64,000 nucleotides of DNA, from the NCBI GenBank assembly GCA_001051155.2, contig JYIP02000008.1, positions 1,178,001 through 1,242,000 on the forward strand. The letters run 5' to 3'. The translations under genes were made by a program, and so were the position numbers. Below are positions 33,469 through 45,185 of the stretch, one piece after another. Source of the DNA: Chrysoporthe austroafricana. Its lineage: Eukaryota > Ascomycota > Sordariomycetes > Diaporthales > Cryphonectriaceae. Every line of letters starts with the position of its first letter. The stretch's first letter is position 1. The notes beneath the pieces were generated by a model that worked only from the letters and a program-made list of their open reading frames with translations, ran no database searches and was not told the DNA's origin.

Positions 33469-35740
33469 ATCGAGGGGGGTGGGTGACGCCGGCCGACAGC
33501 AAGGGGAGGGGTCGAACGGATCGAGGTGGGCTGTGGGATGGGACGGTGGTGAGAGGGGAGAAAGGCAAGAGGAGACAGAGGGCTGTCATGTACCAAAGTG
33601 GAAAGACGAAAAAGTAGAGTTAAAAACCTAGGTCGGTGGTGGCAGGGAGGATCGACCCGTGCATGGCACGCTAAGTGGCTGAGTGGAGGCCTGGGTGGTC
33701 TGGCAATGCAGATGCATAGCAACGCACTGTAGCATTTAGTATATGAGAGCCTGGGGGGTCACCGAGTCAGCCGCAGCGGCCAACAGAGGCTGTAGATAGC
33801 TGCCCTCGTATCTCTGCAGCAAGACGGTGAGAGCTCTGGCTGCGTGCTGGTGCAGCCAGGTACAGATCTAAATGCTGATAGTGAAGAAGGGAAAGGGGGT
33901 TGTTGCGTCTGCTGGTCCTCGCGGTTTAGGATCTACTGAGCAGCCCGATCCACAGCAGACGCCAGAAGGCTTGAGAGAGAGGGAGGTGAGGTGGTTGACG
34001 AGGTGCGCGAGCGGAGGGCCAGTCTACTGGGTATACCTGACACGACTAATGTACATAGTAATCTCCAGCGCGCGAAAGACAAAAGTAAGTGATCCAGATC
34101 ACCCATCACTGACTTGCTTAGACCCTGGCCACGTCCTCATCCATCATCAGCGTCAGCACAGCGTCCCTCTGGGCCGCCCAAAAGGCCCAGGCATGTCGAG
34201 GCGGATGGGGCAAGAATTGGCGGCAGGCCTGCATTCACCTCAGCAGCCTTGTCTTTCCTCTGCTGCTCTGCAGAGGCAAATCAGTCTGCATGTCTCGCTT
34301 GGCCCACGATCGACACTGCAGACGACAGCACCGTTCCAATCACGCCCACTACCCACGCTGCACATGCAGTAGCCAGACCAAATCCATGCCTTGGTGGCAG
34401 GCTCCTCCCCATTGTGCTCCCTGTCCCTTCGCCTCATCCGGATGCGGAGCCTGTCGCCTTTGAGGTCGTGGGGACGACAGACTAGCACCATCCTGGGCGG
34501 GAGTAGCAATTTGCACTCCGTCCGGGCTCGAGGCGCACCCTCGAAGTCCGCCAGGACCCTGGCCGTCAGTAGTCAGGGTGTTTCACTAGGGCTGGGCGTG
34601 GCCGCTCGTAAGGCGCTGTGGCACTTCAGCTTCTTGCCTGGCACGTGCCTGGATGCCCCTCAGTGCACTAGTGGGAGATGTGTTGTCTATACCACTGCCA
34701 ACAGGCCATCAGCATCCCTGGAACGGGCCGTCATTATAATTCGAAGGCGCTGATAGCGTTTCTATTGAGACATGTCCGCATCATCCAGTCCGAATAGGTC
34801 CAAGCCCTGATGTACGGGGCAAATCTCGGGCATGCCGTGACATGCTTTGTATGATAATTGACGTGATATTATTATCGGGAAGATATGTAGGTAGCGAAGG
34901 GTGAAGCGGTAATGGAGCAGGTAGGAGGTGTCAGCGCCCAGTTCAGGGGGGATAATAGTCGGGTGCTCCATCTGAGAGTCCATAGTCGGCTCTGAAGATG
35001 CCTAAGAGGTAGATTGGACAGCCGGGTCATTCTAAGAAGAGCCTACATTGAAGATAGGGCGGAGGAGGTGGAGGTGGCTGAAGTGGAGAGATACTTATCC
35101 GTCGAAGGGAGGAGTTTTGTCTTGCCTAGTTGTTATCTTGCTGTGAGGTATCTCATCTTCTTTTGTTCTTGTTTTTTTATTATGACAACATTTACAGTTT
35201 CCATAAGTAAAACATGACTACTGGAGAAACGACGGTCTCCGTAACAGGGGCCTCAGGGTGGCCCCATGCCGCTGCGTCGGAACTGTATAGGTCGTCCTAT
35301 GGAGCAGATTCTAGTAGGCGATCAATATGATGATAGTATTTCAATTGTGAAGGCGTTACCATGGTGTGCATGGCTATAGAATAGCTCTTGCTTGAGAAGG
35401 AGACTACTTAGGTAGTCTCTTTTCCTCGAGAGCGCGCTAAACCCACAATACAACTCTCTCTCAGTGCAGGCCTGCAATTTTCCTTGTACAAGCCTCCCTT
35501 CACAGCCAAGATGACCCCCAAACATCAACCACGAGCAACTTAAGAAGTAAGCAACGAAGCATGTCAGAGGCTACCTTGCTCACAACGGCACTGATCTCCG
35601 CCTCATGATCATAAATACAACGAGCTCTTGAACACTTGTTATGCTCTCGGCGACATGTCCACGACTGGTGACAAGGATCCGAATCTCATTATTCTCATTA
35701 TTAGGCTTTCGCGAGCACGTCTAGTGCTGAGGAGTCATAG
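33469..35740. other. Intergenic region, no gene seen
   Basis: Upstream region of the FN3 gene. CT-rich leader-like DNA to about 33600, then spacer with motif-free ORFs up to about 165 codons. Confidence 0.45.
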
Positions 35741-35998
35741 ATCTCCAATGCCCTCCTGGAAGCCATTACTAGAGGGTTCGCGCGGCCGCCACAACTCTGC
35801 AAGAACGTGGTTAACAATCTGACCTTATTCCTGGATCAAGTAGCTCGCGATGCAGTCAAAGAGGTGCAGACGAGGAAGGCTAATGACGAGTGCACGGCTC
35901 TGACAAGGCGGCATATGACCATTCTATGTGACTCCGTTCCAGAGACTTTGCATCATGAAGGTCGAAGCCTGCCATCTGCCGCGTGCTACTATCGCTAA
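35741..35998 (+). CDS. Possible exon of a small histone-fold-like protein
   Basis: An open stretch of 85 codons follows TCATAG, which could be a splice acceptor. It encodes a helical sequence with protein-like composition (NALLEAITRGFARPPQL, NNLTLFLDQVARDAVKEVQ, ALTRRHMTILCDSVPETL). The pattern of a long amphipathic helix, a loop, then a short helix with LTRRHM resembles the histone fold of CENP-W or NF-Y/CBF-like proteins. The upstream exon would lie near 35640-35670 (an ATG and a GTGACA donor), but this is weak. It could equally be a gene remnant, with the TAG being a nonsense change. No firm family assignment. Confidence 0.32.
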   Translation: MSNALLEAITRGFARPPQLCKNVVNNLTLFLDQVARDAVKEVQTRKANDECTALTRRHMTILCDSVPETLHHEGRSLPSAACYYR

Positions 35999-36084
35999 GC
36001 ACACTGAGTCAGAAGTCCCTAGATCCGCGCATGCTGACGCACTTCTTCAGTCCATCGCTGAATATGCGTCGCGGCGTGTGCTTC

Positions 36085-37935
36085 TCACTTCCCTACCTTA
36101 CCCTCCTCGTTGAGACGAGAGTTCCGGCGTGCAGGCAGCCATGCTCTCGTGGCGCGGCGTACCCACGTGCGCACGCCCAGTTTATCCATAACATTCCCCG
36201 AAGCCTCTCCCAATGCCATCGGTACTTGATAGACCCACTCGTAAGGCAATGATCGCCAGCGCGAAGGTCTCGACGTCGTAGGAACTTCCCCTTGGGGCCC
36301 CGACGGCTTGGGGGAGCACAGCGTGCAATAGACCGTGACTATAGATTCTTTGCGTTCCACGACTTCCTTGACCTGCAGGAGGAGTTGCAGTTCTGGAATC
36401 GCGAGTCTAGCCTCGCCGTGTTGTTCTATAGTGGCATTGTGGAAGTGACGGCTATGCGCGACGCTACTGATGACTCTCCTGCCGCTCACCCGGCTGCCTG
36501 AGAGAGGGTCAACCCAGGCTGGTGATTCAGGCAGCCACGCAACGTCCGTCCAGTTGCCAAAGGGCTCTAGCAGGTTGTGAGCGACCAGGTACAAGCCCAG
36601 CAGGGCACCCTGTGTCGCGTTGTCCCCGGCTAGCGGTGTGCAGAGGACGACGTGCTGGGAGGCGTGCAATATGCCTTCCTTCACTGCGTCGACCAATTGA
36701 AGACGATGATTCTTAGACTTGCCTTCGCCGTCATAGCTTGTTCGGGGATCCTCCTCAAATCTTCTTGTGGGTTCGTCGACCCAGCTCCTTGACTGAAGCC
36801 CTGCCGTGATAGCCTCGTAGACATTGGCTGCCCGGCGTGCGCGCATCCTGCGCTGGCCAGATGTCGCCTCCCTATTCGCGTAGCTGCGGAGCCGGGGGAC
36901 GACATCATCCTCGATGCAACGGACGCCGTGTGGCACGGAGACTATTGAGAACAGATCGGATCCCGCCTCCAGGGCAAGGTTCTCCGCTGTCATGAAGACA
37001 GTGTCCCAAAAGACCTCCAGTGACTTGTCGTAGTCGACCTGGAGGTGCACAGGCTCGAAGTACGGATCGAGGCGGTCGGCCAGGCCCAGCAGGCCATAGA
37101 CCCGGTCGACCTGGCGCGTGCTGTCACAATTCGAGAAATCTCTGATGAGACCTGAGAAGCGGAGATACCTGCCGGTCTTGATGTGATCTCGGAGTTTGAC
37201 AAGTTTGAAAATCCAGTGCCCGCTCCAGGCATCCATCTCGACTATCCCGTCTCTCCACGAGAAGCTGGTCAAGGTCGATGCGACCTGCTCCGCCAGGACA
37301 TCAAAGTCTACGGCGACAGAGCCGTAGACGACCAAGGTTGTTCGTGCGCAGGCTACCTCCTGTATAACCCAGACTCGGCGCCAGTAGTCCTCCTCATGCA
37401 AAAGCCGGAGCAGGGCGCGGCGAAGTGAGACGGAACGGGGCGAGAATTGGTCTGCGGTGCTCTCTGGGTCGAGATAATACGGCAGCTCCGGGCCGAAGTT
37501 CATGATAGTCTTCAAGGCCTCAGCGCCACGCTCGCACTCCCCAAGCCAGGAAACGACGTGGTCAGCCTGGGAATAGATACTGCCCATCCGCGTAACCTGG
37601 TCGTTGAGCTCGCTGTGATCGCTCTGGTCGATGCATATCGAGTCCGTCCAGATCCAGTCCGTGTCCTTGTTCATCCAAGCGCGGTACAGGAACCGCCACA
37701 GATTCTCGTGCACCTTTCGGACCAGCCCGTTGATGTAGATTCTGTGCCTGGGCGTCGGGTCTCCCTAGCAATAAGATAAGGCAACGTATGCTGGGTGCGA
37801 CTTGGGCCCAAAGTGCTCCAGGGTGCAAACAATATTTCCGAATTCTAAGTTAGGGTGGATCCTGATGAGCCTGATCCAATGTCTGTCCGTGAGAGGCTCA
37901 TGATGGAACTCGGTGGTGGGAATTGCCGCCAACAT
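36085..37935 (-). pseudogene. HET-domain (heterokaryon incompatibility) gene with an internal stop
   Basis: One continuous frame of 617 codons from ATG 37935 to the stop at 36085 reads as a normal fungal HET protein except for TAG at codon 57 (37767-37765). Upstream of it the frame encodes the usual N-terminus (FHHEPLTDRHWIRLIRI, HPAYVALSYC); downstream it resumes at once with GDPTPRHRIYING and WIWTDSICIDQ, VTRMGSIYSQADHVVSWLGE, YWRRVWVIQEVA and VYGLLGLA. HET proteins normally have Trp at exactly this place (SYxWGDP), so TGG became TAG. HET domains trigger programmed cell death on non-self recognition, and loss of function is common in populations. An alternative is that CTAG is a 3' splice site; the uninterrupted family similarity up to the stop argues against that. 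Confidence 0.82.
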
Positions 37936-39895
37936 CTCTCAGAGCTTCGTACGATTCTGCTGATGATATCACCCAACGTCGCGGCGCCAATACCAAACGG
38001 CTCATGCCATTGAAGTGGATTCAAAGAGGGGCTCATCGCCAGTATCGACGACACGAATGCAGAAGCAATACACGCTGACACTTGCCCACCCTAGTGTGAG
38101 CCTGCAGAAGAGGCGAACGTGGATGCCTCCTGGTGAGCCGCGATGGATCACTCACAACATGCAGCTGGGAGTGCGCTAGCCCATTTCAGACTTGATGATG
38201 TTGGGAGGCGTTGACCTAGGGCCGTGGGCGAACACCCTCGCCCATACACGCCATATACCGAACCACCCACTTGGGACTGTTCAAAAGATGAGGTGAAGAG
38301 GAAGGCAGCTCTCACCGCTATTCTGGTACATTGTAGCAGCCAGAATCAGGAGAGCTGACGGGATGAGCGATTTGTGATGCGCGAAGGTCTACCACTTAGT
38401 AGACATAGAAGTGTTTAGTGACGGTTGCTAGAGGAGAGGCTCACCAAGGCACGAGGGGCCACATCATTGGAGCACAAGAGAACGACAGCCAAGAAGTGTG
38501 ACGACCATGCTGCAGAAGAGACTGCATGATCGGTGCGTGGAGAGTCATCATGACTGTCCGAAGCGTAGACAGACCTGGAGACAGCACCCGGATGCTGCTA
38601 GGGAGCTGGATGGGTGGACCGCAAGGCTGAAAGTCGAACAAGCGGCCACACGGGTGGACGCATATATGGTCAGGCAGTGGCAATACGTGGTACTGTCCTT
38701 CCTCAACGCTACCGTAAGTGGTGAGCCGTGCCCCATTGAGAATGTTGGGGGTGCTATATCGGTCAGGCGGCAGCGGCTTGTCATTGTCACCAAGATCCTC
38801 CCGAGAAGCGCTGGCCCAACCTGCTCAACAAGCTGTGCGGAGAACCGCCAGGGGCGTGCCTCTGGCTTGCCGGGCTGATTCGTGGCTTTCAGGGACGAGG
38901 ACCAACAAAGCGCCTTATTGTTCGTCAGCTCCTCTACCGCACAGTCCTGGAGCCGCAAAAAAAAAACTTCCGCGATTCTCATCCATGCCATGCCGGGGAC
39001 TGTCCTGCCTCCTCAGACTCTGCGCAGGTTCTGCGAGTCAGATTCCATTGAGGTCGGCATGTGCAGTCGGAAAAAATGACATCACCAAGAAAAAAAGTGA
39101 GAAAGCCCATCATTGTAGATCCGACCCAAGCACACCTCGGTCGGTTTGCTCCAAAATCTGACAGGCAATGACGGGGCTCTGACTGCAGGAGGAGTAACCT
39201 CAGGTGACCTTAGCCTCGCGTCCTCCAGGGCAGTAATGTGCTGCAGGACGGGGGGCGGCTTCGGTAGTTTCCAGGTAGTGGATGCGCCTGGGTCGTACCC
39301 TGCACATCTCGATCGCCCTGGGCAGTTGACCCCTGGATACCCGAGAATACGAGTCCCCGTCCGCTAATCACACTCACGAGATCGCATGTGAAAAGTGAGG
39401 CCAGGAGGCGGCGTCGGGAGTGTCCAGACGTTATGAACAGAGAGAGAACCAACGGAGGCTTTGCTTACTTGGGGCAGGCGGCGCCCCGAGGGTCTGAGCG
39501 AGCTGCTCTAGAGAGAGAGCAAGACACCACTGCGTAATACTATAATACTATGGTAGTAAGTAGTTCGAATCGAGTACCGAGCAAATGCTTGGTCGAAACG
39601 GCGGGCGACCCAGCGGGTGGGCTAGCAGGGGTGCCTAATTGTTGGGTTGGGCACCTGGGGCTGCTGGGAGCCACTGCCTGAGACCTGCGCAATGGCCGTC
39701 AAGTGACAGCCATGACCTGCCGCGCGCCTCCAGACCACCTCACCGGGTCATTCCCATAGATCACCATCCTCATAAGCACCGCACTCCTTGACTCGACTCG
39801 CGCATATATCCCACTTTCTCTCCTTTTCCCTTCCCTTCCCCCCTCCCTCGTTCGAACCCGTCCCTCCCCCCCATGCCCCGCCGACAGACTGCACA
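37936..39895. other. Intergenic region, no confident gene
   Basis: Between the divergent HET and PAH1 genes. A protein-like stretch at about 38500-38715 on the plus strand (ELDGWTARLKVEQAATRVD, ending before GTAAGT at 38714) could be an isolated exon or relic. Other ORFs lack motifs. Confidence 0.4.
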
Positions 39896-42326
39896 ATGCA
39901 GTACGTGCGCAACATCTCAGACTCTGTGTCGACGGCATGGAATTCAATAAACCCGGCTACCCTGAGCGGCGCAATCGATGTGATAGTCGTAGAGCAGGCA
40001 GACGGCACCCTCTGCTGCTCCCCCTTCCATGTCCGCTTCGGCAAGTTCTCGCTCCTGCGCCCCTACGAGAAGAAGGTCGAGTTCAGGGTCAATGGCAAGA
40101 AGCAGGACTATGCCATGAAGCTGGGTGAGGGGGGCGAGGCCTTCTTCGTCTTCGAGACGAGCGACACCATCCCGCAGAACCTCCAGACGTCCCCCCTGGT
40201 GTCTCCCGCGTCCAGCCCGCCCATGCCACCTGGGAGGGCCGCCACAACCTCCGTCTTACAAGACCCGCCGCTGCTCCAGCTGGATGACGACACCGAGAAG
40301 GGCAAAGGCCGCTCTTTAAGCCCCGTCCGGCCTCCTCCCTCTGCGCTCTACTCGAGCTCAGTACCGCGAGATGCAGGTCTGTGCTCCCGCCCCTGTCCCG
40401 TCTATTTGGTTCGTGTCTGTGGGCGAGGCTGACCTCGAGGCAGGTTTGATCACACCAGCGTCGACCGCGACCTCGTTCTCGCACGGAAGACCAAAATCAG
40501 GCGACTTTACCCATCTCGGGCGACCCCATAGCGAGGATATACTACACCAGTCCGCACGCAAGAAGAGCAGCGAGCCTGATCTGAAAGAAGTGGCCGAGCG
40601 ACTCGACGGTCTGGAGGATAGGTCCATTAGCCCGCCGCTTCTGGGTCCGCAGGAAGCTCTAGAGCGGGCCAGGAATCTGTCAAGGGGGCTGCAGGCCGTC
40701 AACATTCCAACACATGTCACCGAGACGGGCGACCTGATGCTGGACATGACCGGCTTCAAGGAGAGCGAGGAAGACGCCATCAGGGCCGAGATTCTTGCCA
40801 GAAAGGTTCTCTCCGAAGAGCTCGAGGGGAACTACGACATCGGGGCGCTGTTTGGCATCGACGAGCAGGGGAATCTCTGGATCTACAGCAGCGAGGAGGC
40901 CAAGGATGCGGCGATGAGGAAGACCATGGAGGCCGGCCTTCGATCTAGTACTTTTGATGCTGACGCGGCATCCGACCCGGGCTACCATAGCGACGACAGC
41001 ACAGGGACCACATCTGCGCTGCCCGTGCACAGGAGGACGGAGTCGGATGTTGGCCAGGGCAGTCTCCAGACCCCGCCTGCCTCGCCAGGGTCCGGCGGTA
41101 GAGTCAAGGCTGCGGGTGATCCTAACAGGAATTATGCGAAAACCCTGCGCTTGACCAGCGACCAGCTGAAGGCGATGGACTTGAAGCCGGGTGTGAACTC
41201 GATGAGCTTCACTGTGAACAGGGCAACATGCTCTGCATTTATGTACCTGTGGAAACACGATACTCCGGTTGTTATTTCCGACATCGACGGGACCATCACC
41301 AAATCTGACGCGCTCGGTCATCTCTTCAACATGGTCGGCCGAGACTGGACACACGCCGGCGTGGCCAAGCTTTACAGCGACATCGTCGCGAACGGATACA
41401 ACATCATGTACCTCACAAGTCGATCGGTCGGTCAGGCCGACACGACGAGAGCGTACCTCGCCGGTATCGTCCAGGACGGCTACCGCCTGCCGCGCGGCCC
41501 GACCATCCTCTCGCCTGACCGAACCATGGCCGCCCTGCGCCGGGAGATCTACCTGCGCAAGCCGCACGTCTTCAAGATGGCCACGCTGCGCGACATCCGG
41601 CAGCTCTACGGGTCGGACTACCACCCTTTCTACGCCGGCTTTGGGAACCGGCTGACGGACCAGATCTCCTACCGGACGGTTGACGTGCCCAGGACGCGCA
41701 TCTTCACCATCAACAGCAACGCCGAGGTTTCGCTGGACCTGCTGTCCCTCAACAAGCTCAAGCTCAGCTACGTCAGTATGACCGACGTCGTTGACCACTA
41801 CTTCCCGCCCGTGTCCACCATCGTCAAGGGCGGCGGCGAGGAGTACACGGACTTCGCCTACTGGCGCGACAAGCCCCTCGAGATGGACGACTTTTCCGCC
41901 TCGGATGAGGACGACGGGTTCGCGCTGGAGGATGACAAGGAGAGCCAGTACGCCGAGGACGAGGACGAGGTTGAGGGCGACGGGCTCGGGGACAGCTACA
42001 TCTCGCGGGGGTCGTATGACGATGACGGGTACGCAGAGGGCAGCATCCTCAGCGGGGACTACGATGAGGAGCAGGGGCGCATGACGAGGTCGATGATGGG
42101 TGGCCTGGACGGGGATGCCGACGACGAGGACGACGAGCAGGAGGATGATGAGGGGTTCGAGGAGGAGCAGGGTGACGAAGGGAAGGCGACAGCGAAAGCC
42201 CTCGCGCCGCCTGTGGAGCAGCCGCCTAGGTCGTCGTCGCCACGCATAGCGGTGAAGGATTCCAGCGCTGAGCTGATCACGGGCATGAAGGACCTTATCA
42301 TCGAGAAGGAGGCCGACGCGCAGTGA
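39896..42326 (+). CDS. PAH1: Lipin-type phosphatidate phosphatase
   Basis: Exons 39896-40376 and 40444-42326 (67 bp intron, donor GTCTGT) give 787 residues. The enzyme is a magnesium-dependent phosphatase converting phosphatidic acid to diacylglycerol at the nuclear/ER membrane, controlling lipid storage and nuclear membrane growth (yeast Pah1/Smp2, fission yeast Ned1). The N-LIP domain is at residues 1-110 (MQYVRNISDSVSTAWNSINP, LSGAIDVIVVEQADG, FHVRFGKFSLLRP). A Ser/Pro-rich linker follows. The catalytic C-LIP haloacid-dehalogenase domain carries DIDGT at residues 440-444 (VVISDIDGTITKSDALGHLF), then NGYNIMYLTSRSVGQAD and FYAGFGNRLTDQISYR. The tail is very acidic, as in yeast Pah1, where it helps recruitment by Nem1-Spo7. 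All key residues are present. Its diacylglycerol product is also the acceptor for BTA1. Confidence 0.95.
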
Positions 42327-42700
42327 GCACACACACGCCAGCGGATTTCATACAGCAAGGCGTTCTGGTCAAAGCATCATCATATCACGGGTTGGAGCGA
42401 GCGTGTCATTATTTGTGGTTTTCGTTAGAATTTGCATAGATTAATTCATCGCCTATCTTTTGTGCTAGTGCGATATTAATTAACTTGATAGGAATAGAGT
42501 AGCGAGGCTCGCGCGGCGAAGAAAAAAACGAAACCCCTTCTTCCATCTTTCCTTGCGTCTCTTTACCTGCTGCGCTCCAAAGCCTTCCACTTCACTGCCG
42601 GTATCCATCCATTTGATCTTTCTCAAGTGCTGCTTCCCAGGTCGCCGCGAATGCCCTGCCGCACAGACTATGGGACAGCCCTGTGGATCAAGATGGCGCC
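42327..42700. other. Spacer between convergent genes
   Basis: 374 bp between PAH1 and the ORF downstream of TAF9. AT-rich with short poly-A/T runs. No other feature. Confidence 0.5.
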
Positions 42701-43477
42701 CTACGGCGGAGGCGGAGCAGGCTGTTGATTATCCGCACCAGGCGAGGGCGAGCTGGGGTGACGGAAGGGATTACGCCCGTTTGTCTGGACAAAGCCGGGC
42801 GAGGGGGCGGGTGGGCTGAGCCTGGATGGTGACTGTAAATAGGCGGCGTAAGAGTGTGGCATTCCAAGCGAGCTCATCGGACGTGGGCTGGTGCTGGGGC
42901 TGGCTTGAGGCTGGGGCTGGTGCTGGTGGCTTGATGGCCCAGGGATCGACGGTTGAAGGTTGTTTGACTGCAGCGCGGAATATGGCTGCTGGGGTTGAAT
43001 ATCGGCGATAGAGCCACCGCTCGGTGTTGAGCCATTCTGCGGACGCAACGGAGAAACTGATCCGCCCTGGGCTGGTCTGACTTGAGACTGCTGGTTTGCC
43101 TGGATGGTAGTTGGTCTACCATTAGGAACGCTGCCGTTCTGCAGTAAGGCGCCCTGGTGATACTGGGTGATAAAATGCTGACTCTGGCTTGTTCGCCGCT
43201 GAGGTTGGCTGACCGCTTGGTTGTCGATCTGGTGCGATGCTTGCACGTGAGCCAGAGGGGAAGGGCGCCTCATGCCTGCGGAAGAGGCCAAACCGTTGAG
43301 GTTCCTCACGTCCAAATTTGCGCTGGACGCGGCTAAGAATCGAGCCTCTTGCATGCGCTGGAACCGCATCCTCTGTTCATGTAGCGAGGGCGAGCCCATG
43401 AAATCCGCATTCTGCAAGGGCGAGCCGCCTCGAAAGTTCGGCGTGGAGTGATGTCTGTTGTTGATGAGGCCAGAGCT
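42701..43477 (-). other. In-frame ORF directly after the TAF9 stop (Gln/Pro/Ser-rich)
   Basis: Immediately after the TAG of TAF9 the same frame stays open for 258 codons to a stop at 42701. The translation is protein-like and co-activator-like: an Arg/Met/Gln helix (LHEQRMRFQRMQEARFL), then Gln/Asn/Ser/Pro-rich low complexity, ending in poly-Pro. No ATG is near its start. A candidate 105-base intron (43516-43412; donor CAG|GTCGGC, acceptor CCCTTGCAG) would remove the TAG and fuse it to TAF9, giving about 525 residues. Other explanations are an independent gene with an unseen first exon, stop-codon readthrough, or a recent nonsense change. Confidence 0.5.
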
Positions 43478-44383
43478 CTAGTCTGCACCGCCCATATCCA
43501 CATCCTCCTCGCCGACCTGGTCGTTGTTCTCGGCACCAAAGACATCCTCCATCGTGCCACCCTCGACACCATCGCCACCGACGTCCTCCTCGTTCGGCTG
43601 CACCTCCATCGCATCCACCATCTCCTGGTCGTCATCGTCGTCGTCATCGCTGTCGTCCTCGCCCCGAGCCAGGACTTCCCGGAGACCCCAGCCCATGCCG
43701 GTCATGACGAAGCGCTCACTGGGCAGCCTGACACCCCATTCGTTGGCGGGGACGCGGGGCAGTGCGATCTTGTTCCGCTCGGCTGCCAGGTTCGCCAGTG
43801 CATCCTTGCTGATACCTCCGCCTCCAGTCGCTCCACCACCACCGTGGAATTGATACGCAAGCCGAGAGCCGATGGCAAGGCGGACCGCGTTGGCGCTGAC
43901 TGTCGCGTCGCCGCCAGTGCCAGGCACAGAAGAAGCCGCGCCCGACGCGGCGGAGGGCTTGGCGCCGGCGTGGGTGGTGTACGGATCGGCAGCAAGGTAT
44001 AAGCTGTCGGAGAGGATGGAGGCAGTGTGGCGGTAGGCGAAGTCGAGAAGGAGGAGAGGCACGCGAGACTCGAAGGCCGTCACACCCTGGGCGTTGAGAA
44101 GGAGCTCGATGGTGCGCTGGTCGCGAGGCTTCGGAGCAGAGCTGGCAGGCGAGTTCGGGGCGGCGGGTTGGGCTCCCGCTGCGGTGGCCTGCTGTGCTGA
44201 CGATGCCGGCGGTTGAGATTGGGACTGGGAGGGCTGTGTGTGCACGCCATTGGTAGCTGGCTGAGTGTTGCCATCTGACGCGGGCTGTGTTGGCTGCGAC
44301 TGGGTGTTTATGAGGGTCTGGGAATTGGATGCGCCGGGCGAGGACGGCACACCGTTTGTCTGCGGTGCTGCTGTGGTAGACAT
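43478..44383 (-). CDS. TAF9: TAF9, histone-fold subunit of TFIID and SAGA
   Basis: Single exon of 301 residues from the ATG at 44383; the longer open frame upstream is leader sequence. TAF9 pairs with TAF6 through a histone fold in both TFIID and SAGA. A low-complexity Gln/Pro/Ser N-terminus (about 80 residues) precedes the histone fold: [40 protein letters not shown], then [18 protein letters not shown]. The family tail follows ([39 protein letters not shown]), then an acidic Asp/Glu run. An insertion of about 30 Ala/Gly/Ser-rich residues splits helix 2 from helix 3 ([19 protein letters not shown]), and another Gly-rich insertion follows. The stop may be bypassed by splicing into a long Gln-rich tail (see the downstream ORF). 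Confidence 0.9.
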   Translation of the reverse strand: MSTTAAPQTNGVPSSPGASNSQTLINTQSQPTQPASDGNTQPATNGVHTQPSQSQSQPPASSAQQATAAGAQPAAPNSPASSAPKPRDQRTIELLLNAQGVTAFESRVPLLLLDFAYRHTASILSDSLYLAADPYTTHAGAKPSAASGAASSVPGTGGDATVSANAVRLAIGSRLAYQFHGGGGATGGGGISKDALANLAAERNKIALPRVPANEWGVRLPSERFVMTGMGWGLREVLARGEDDSDDDDDDDQEMVDAMEVQPNEEDVGGDGVEGGTMEDVFGAENNDQVGEEDVDMGGAD

Positions 44384-45076
44384 CGTAGAGCACGTAACGA
44401 TGCGACGCGCGGTGCGTGGTGCGTGGTACGTGAAGCTGAGGGGACGAGCGCAGGCGTCAGTTTCCGTACACAGAGGCGGCGTGCGAATGACAATGACGAT
44501 TTCGCGTAGAGGCCGAAGGGCTGGTGGTGATACAGCGACGGCCGCAGACGTCTCTTCTTGGAGCGAAACCTTGTCGTGCGCTAAAAGTCTTGATGAATGA
44601 AGGTGGTCGTTCACGCTGAGAGGGGGAGTTGAGGTCGCGCGTTGGAAGCTCAGACCCCAGTTAGAGGCAGGCTGGCTCGCTGGGAGACGGAGAAAGGCCA
44701 AACAATTGCCCGCCGCGAGAGCGGTTGGCTGCAGCTGCTACCGTAGTGCTACTGTATGTAGTACGTACTACTGGCGTGCACAGGTCTGGAAACCTTATTC
44801 CAACCCCTGCGCGGCTCAGCAGCCTGGCCAGCCTGCCCTGGCCTGCCCTGGCAGATCGCTCCACCTTGGAGGGGTCGCAGCGAGCCCCACGCTGACGCTG
44901 CGACGCCAGCCAGAACGGCAGCGAAGGGTAGAGCCGATCTAGGAGCCCCAGCAGAGTTACGTACTAGCGAATTGAACTTTTTCGATTTCAAGTGCCACTT
45001 CTAGGACCCGCGCGTTCGAAGTAAGACTCATCGACGCATGTGGTGTGATCTCTTAACGGGGTCGCTAGATGGTATA
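44384..45076. other. Divergent promoter between TAF9 and HIS4
   Basis: No coding signal. It contains GACTCA-like and TGACTC motifs near the HIS4 side. Confidence 0.5.
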
Positions 45077-45082
45077 TGACTC
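45077..45082. promoter_or_regulatory. Candidate CPC1/Gcn4 element upstream of HIS4
   Basis: TGACTC, the core of the TGACTCA Gcn4/CPC1 site, lies 104 bp upstream of the HIS4 start at 45186. A second near-match (AGACTCA) is near 45024. HIS genes are classic general-control targets, so function is plausible, but a 6-base match is weak alone. Confidence 0.4.
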
Positions 45083-45185
45083 CCTGTGAGGTGAAGACCA
45101 GACCTGCTCTCCTCAATTGAGTCTGCCTCTTCTCGTCCTTTCAGTACTGTGCGCATTGAGTCTCGAGATCCCAAGAACGCCAGCT

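Noticed and set aside
37765..37767. TAG in the HET gene read as a 3' splice site (CTAG)
   Set aside because: The frame encodes the expected HET N-terminus (YVALSYC) right up to the TAG and the expected GDP directly after it, so no intron sequence is left to remove; RNA data could still overturn this.
39541..39575. Possible tRNA T-loop-like GTTCGAATC
   Set aside because: No matching acceptor stem, D arm or anticodon stem could be folded around it by eye.
40680..42332. 550-codon minus-strand ORF
   Set aside because: Antisense shadow of PAH1; Val/His/Arg-rich with no family features.
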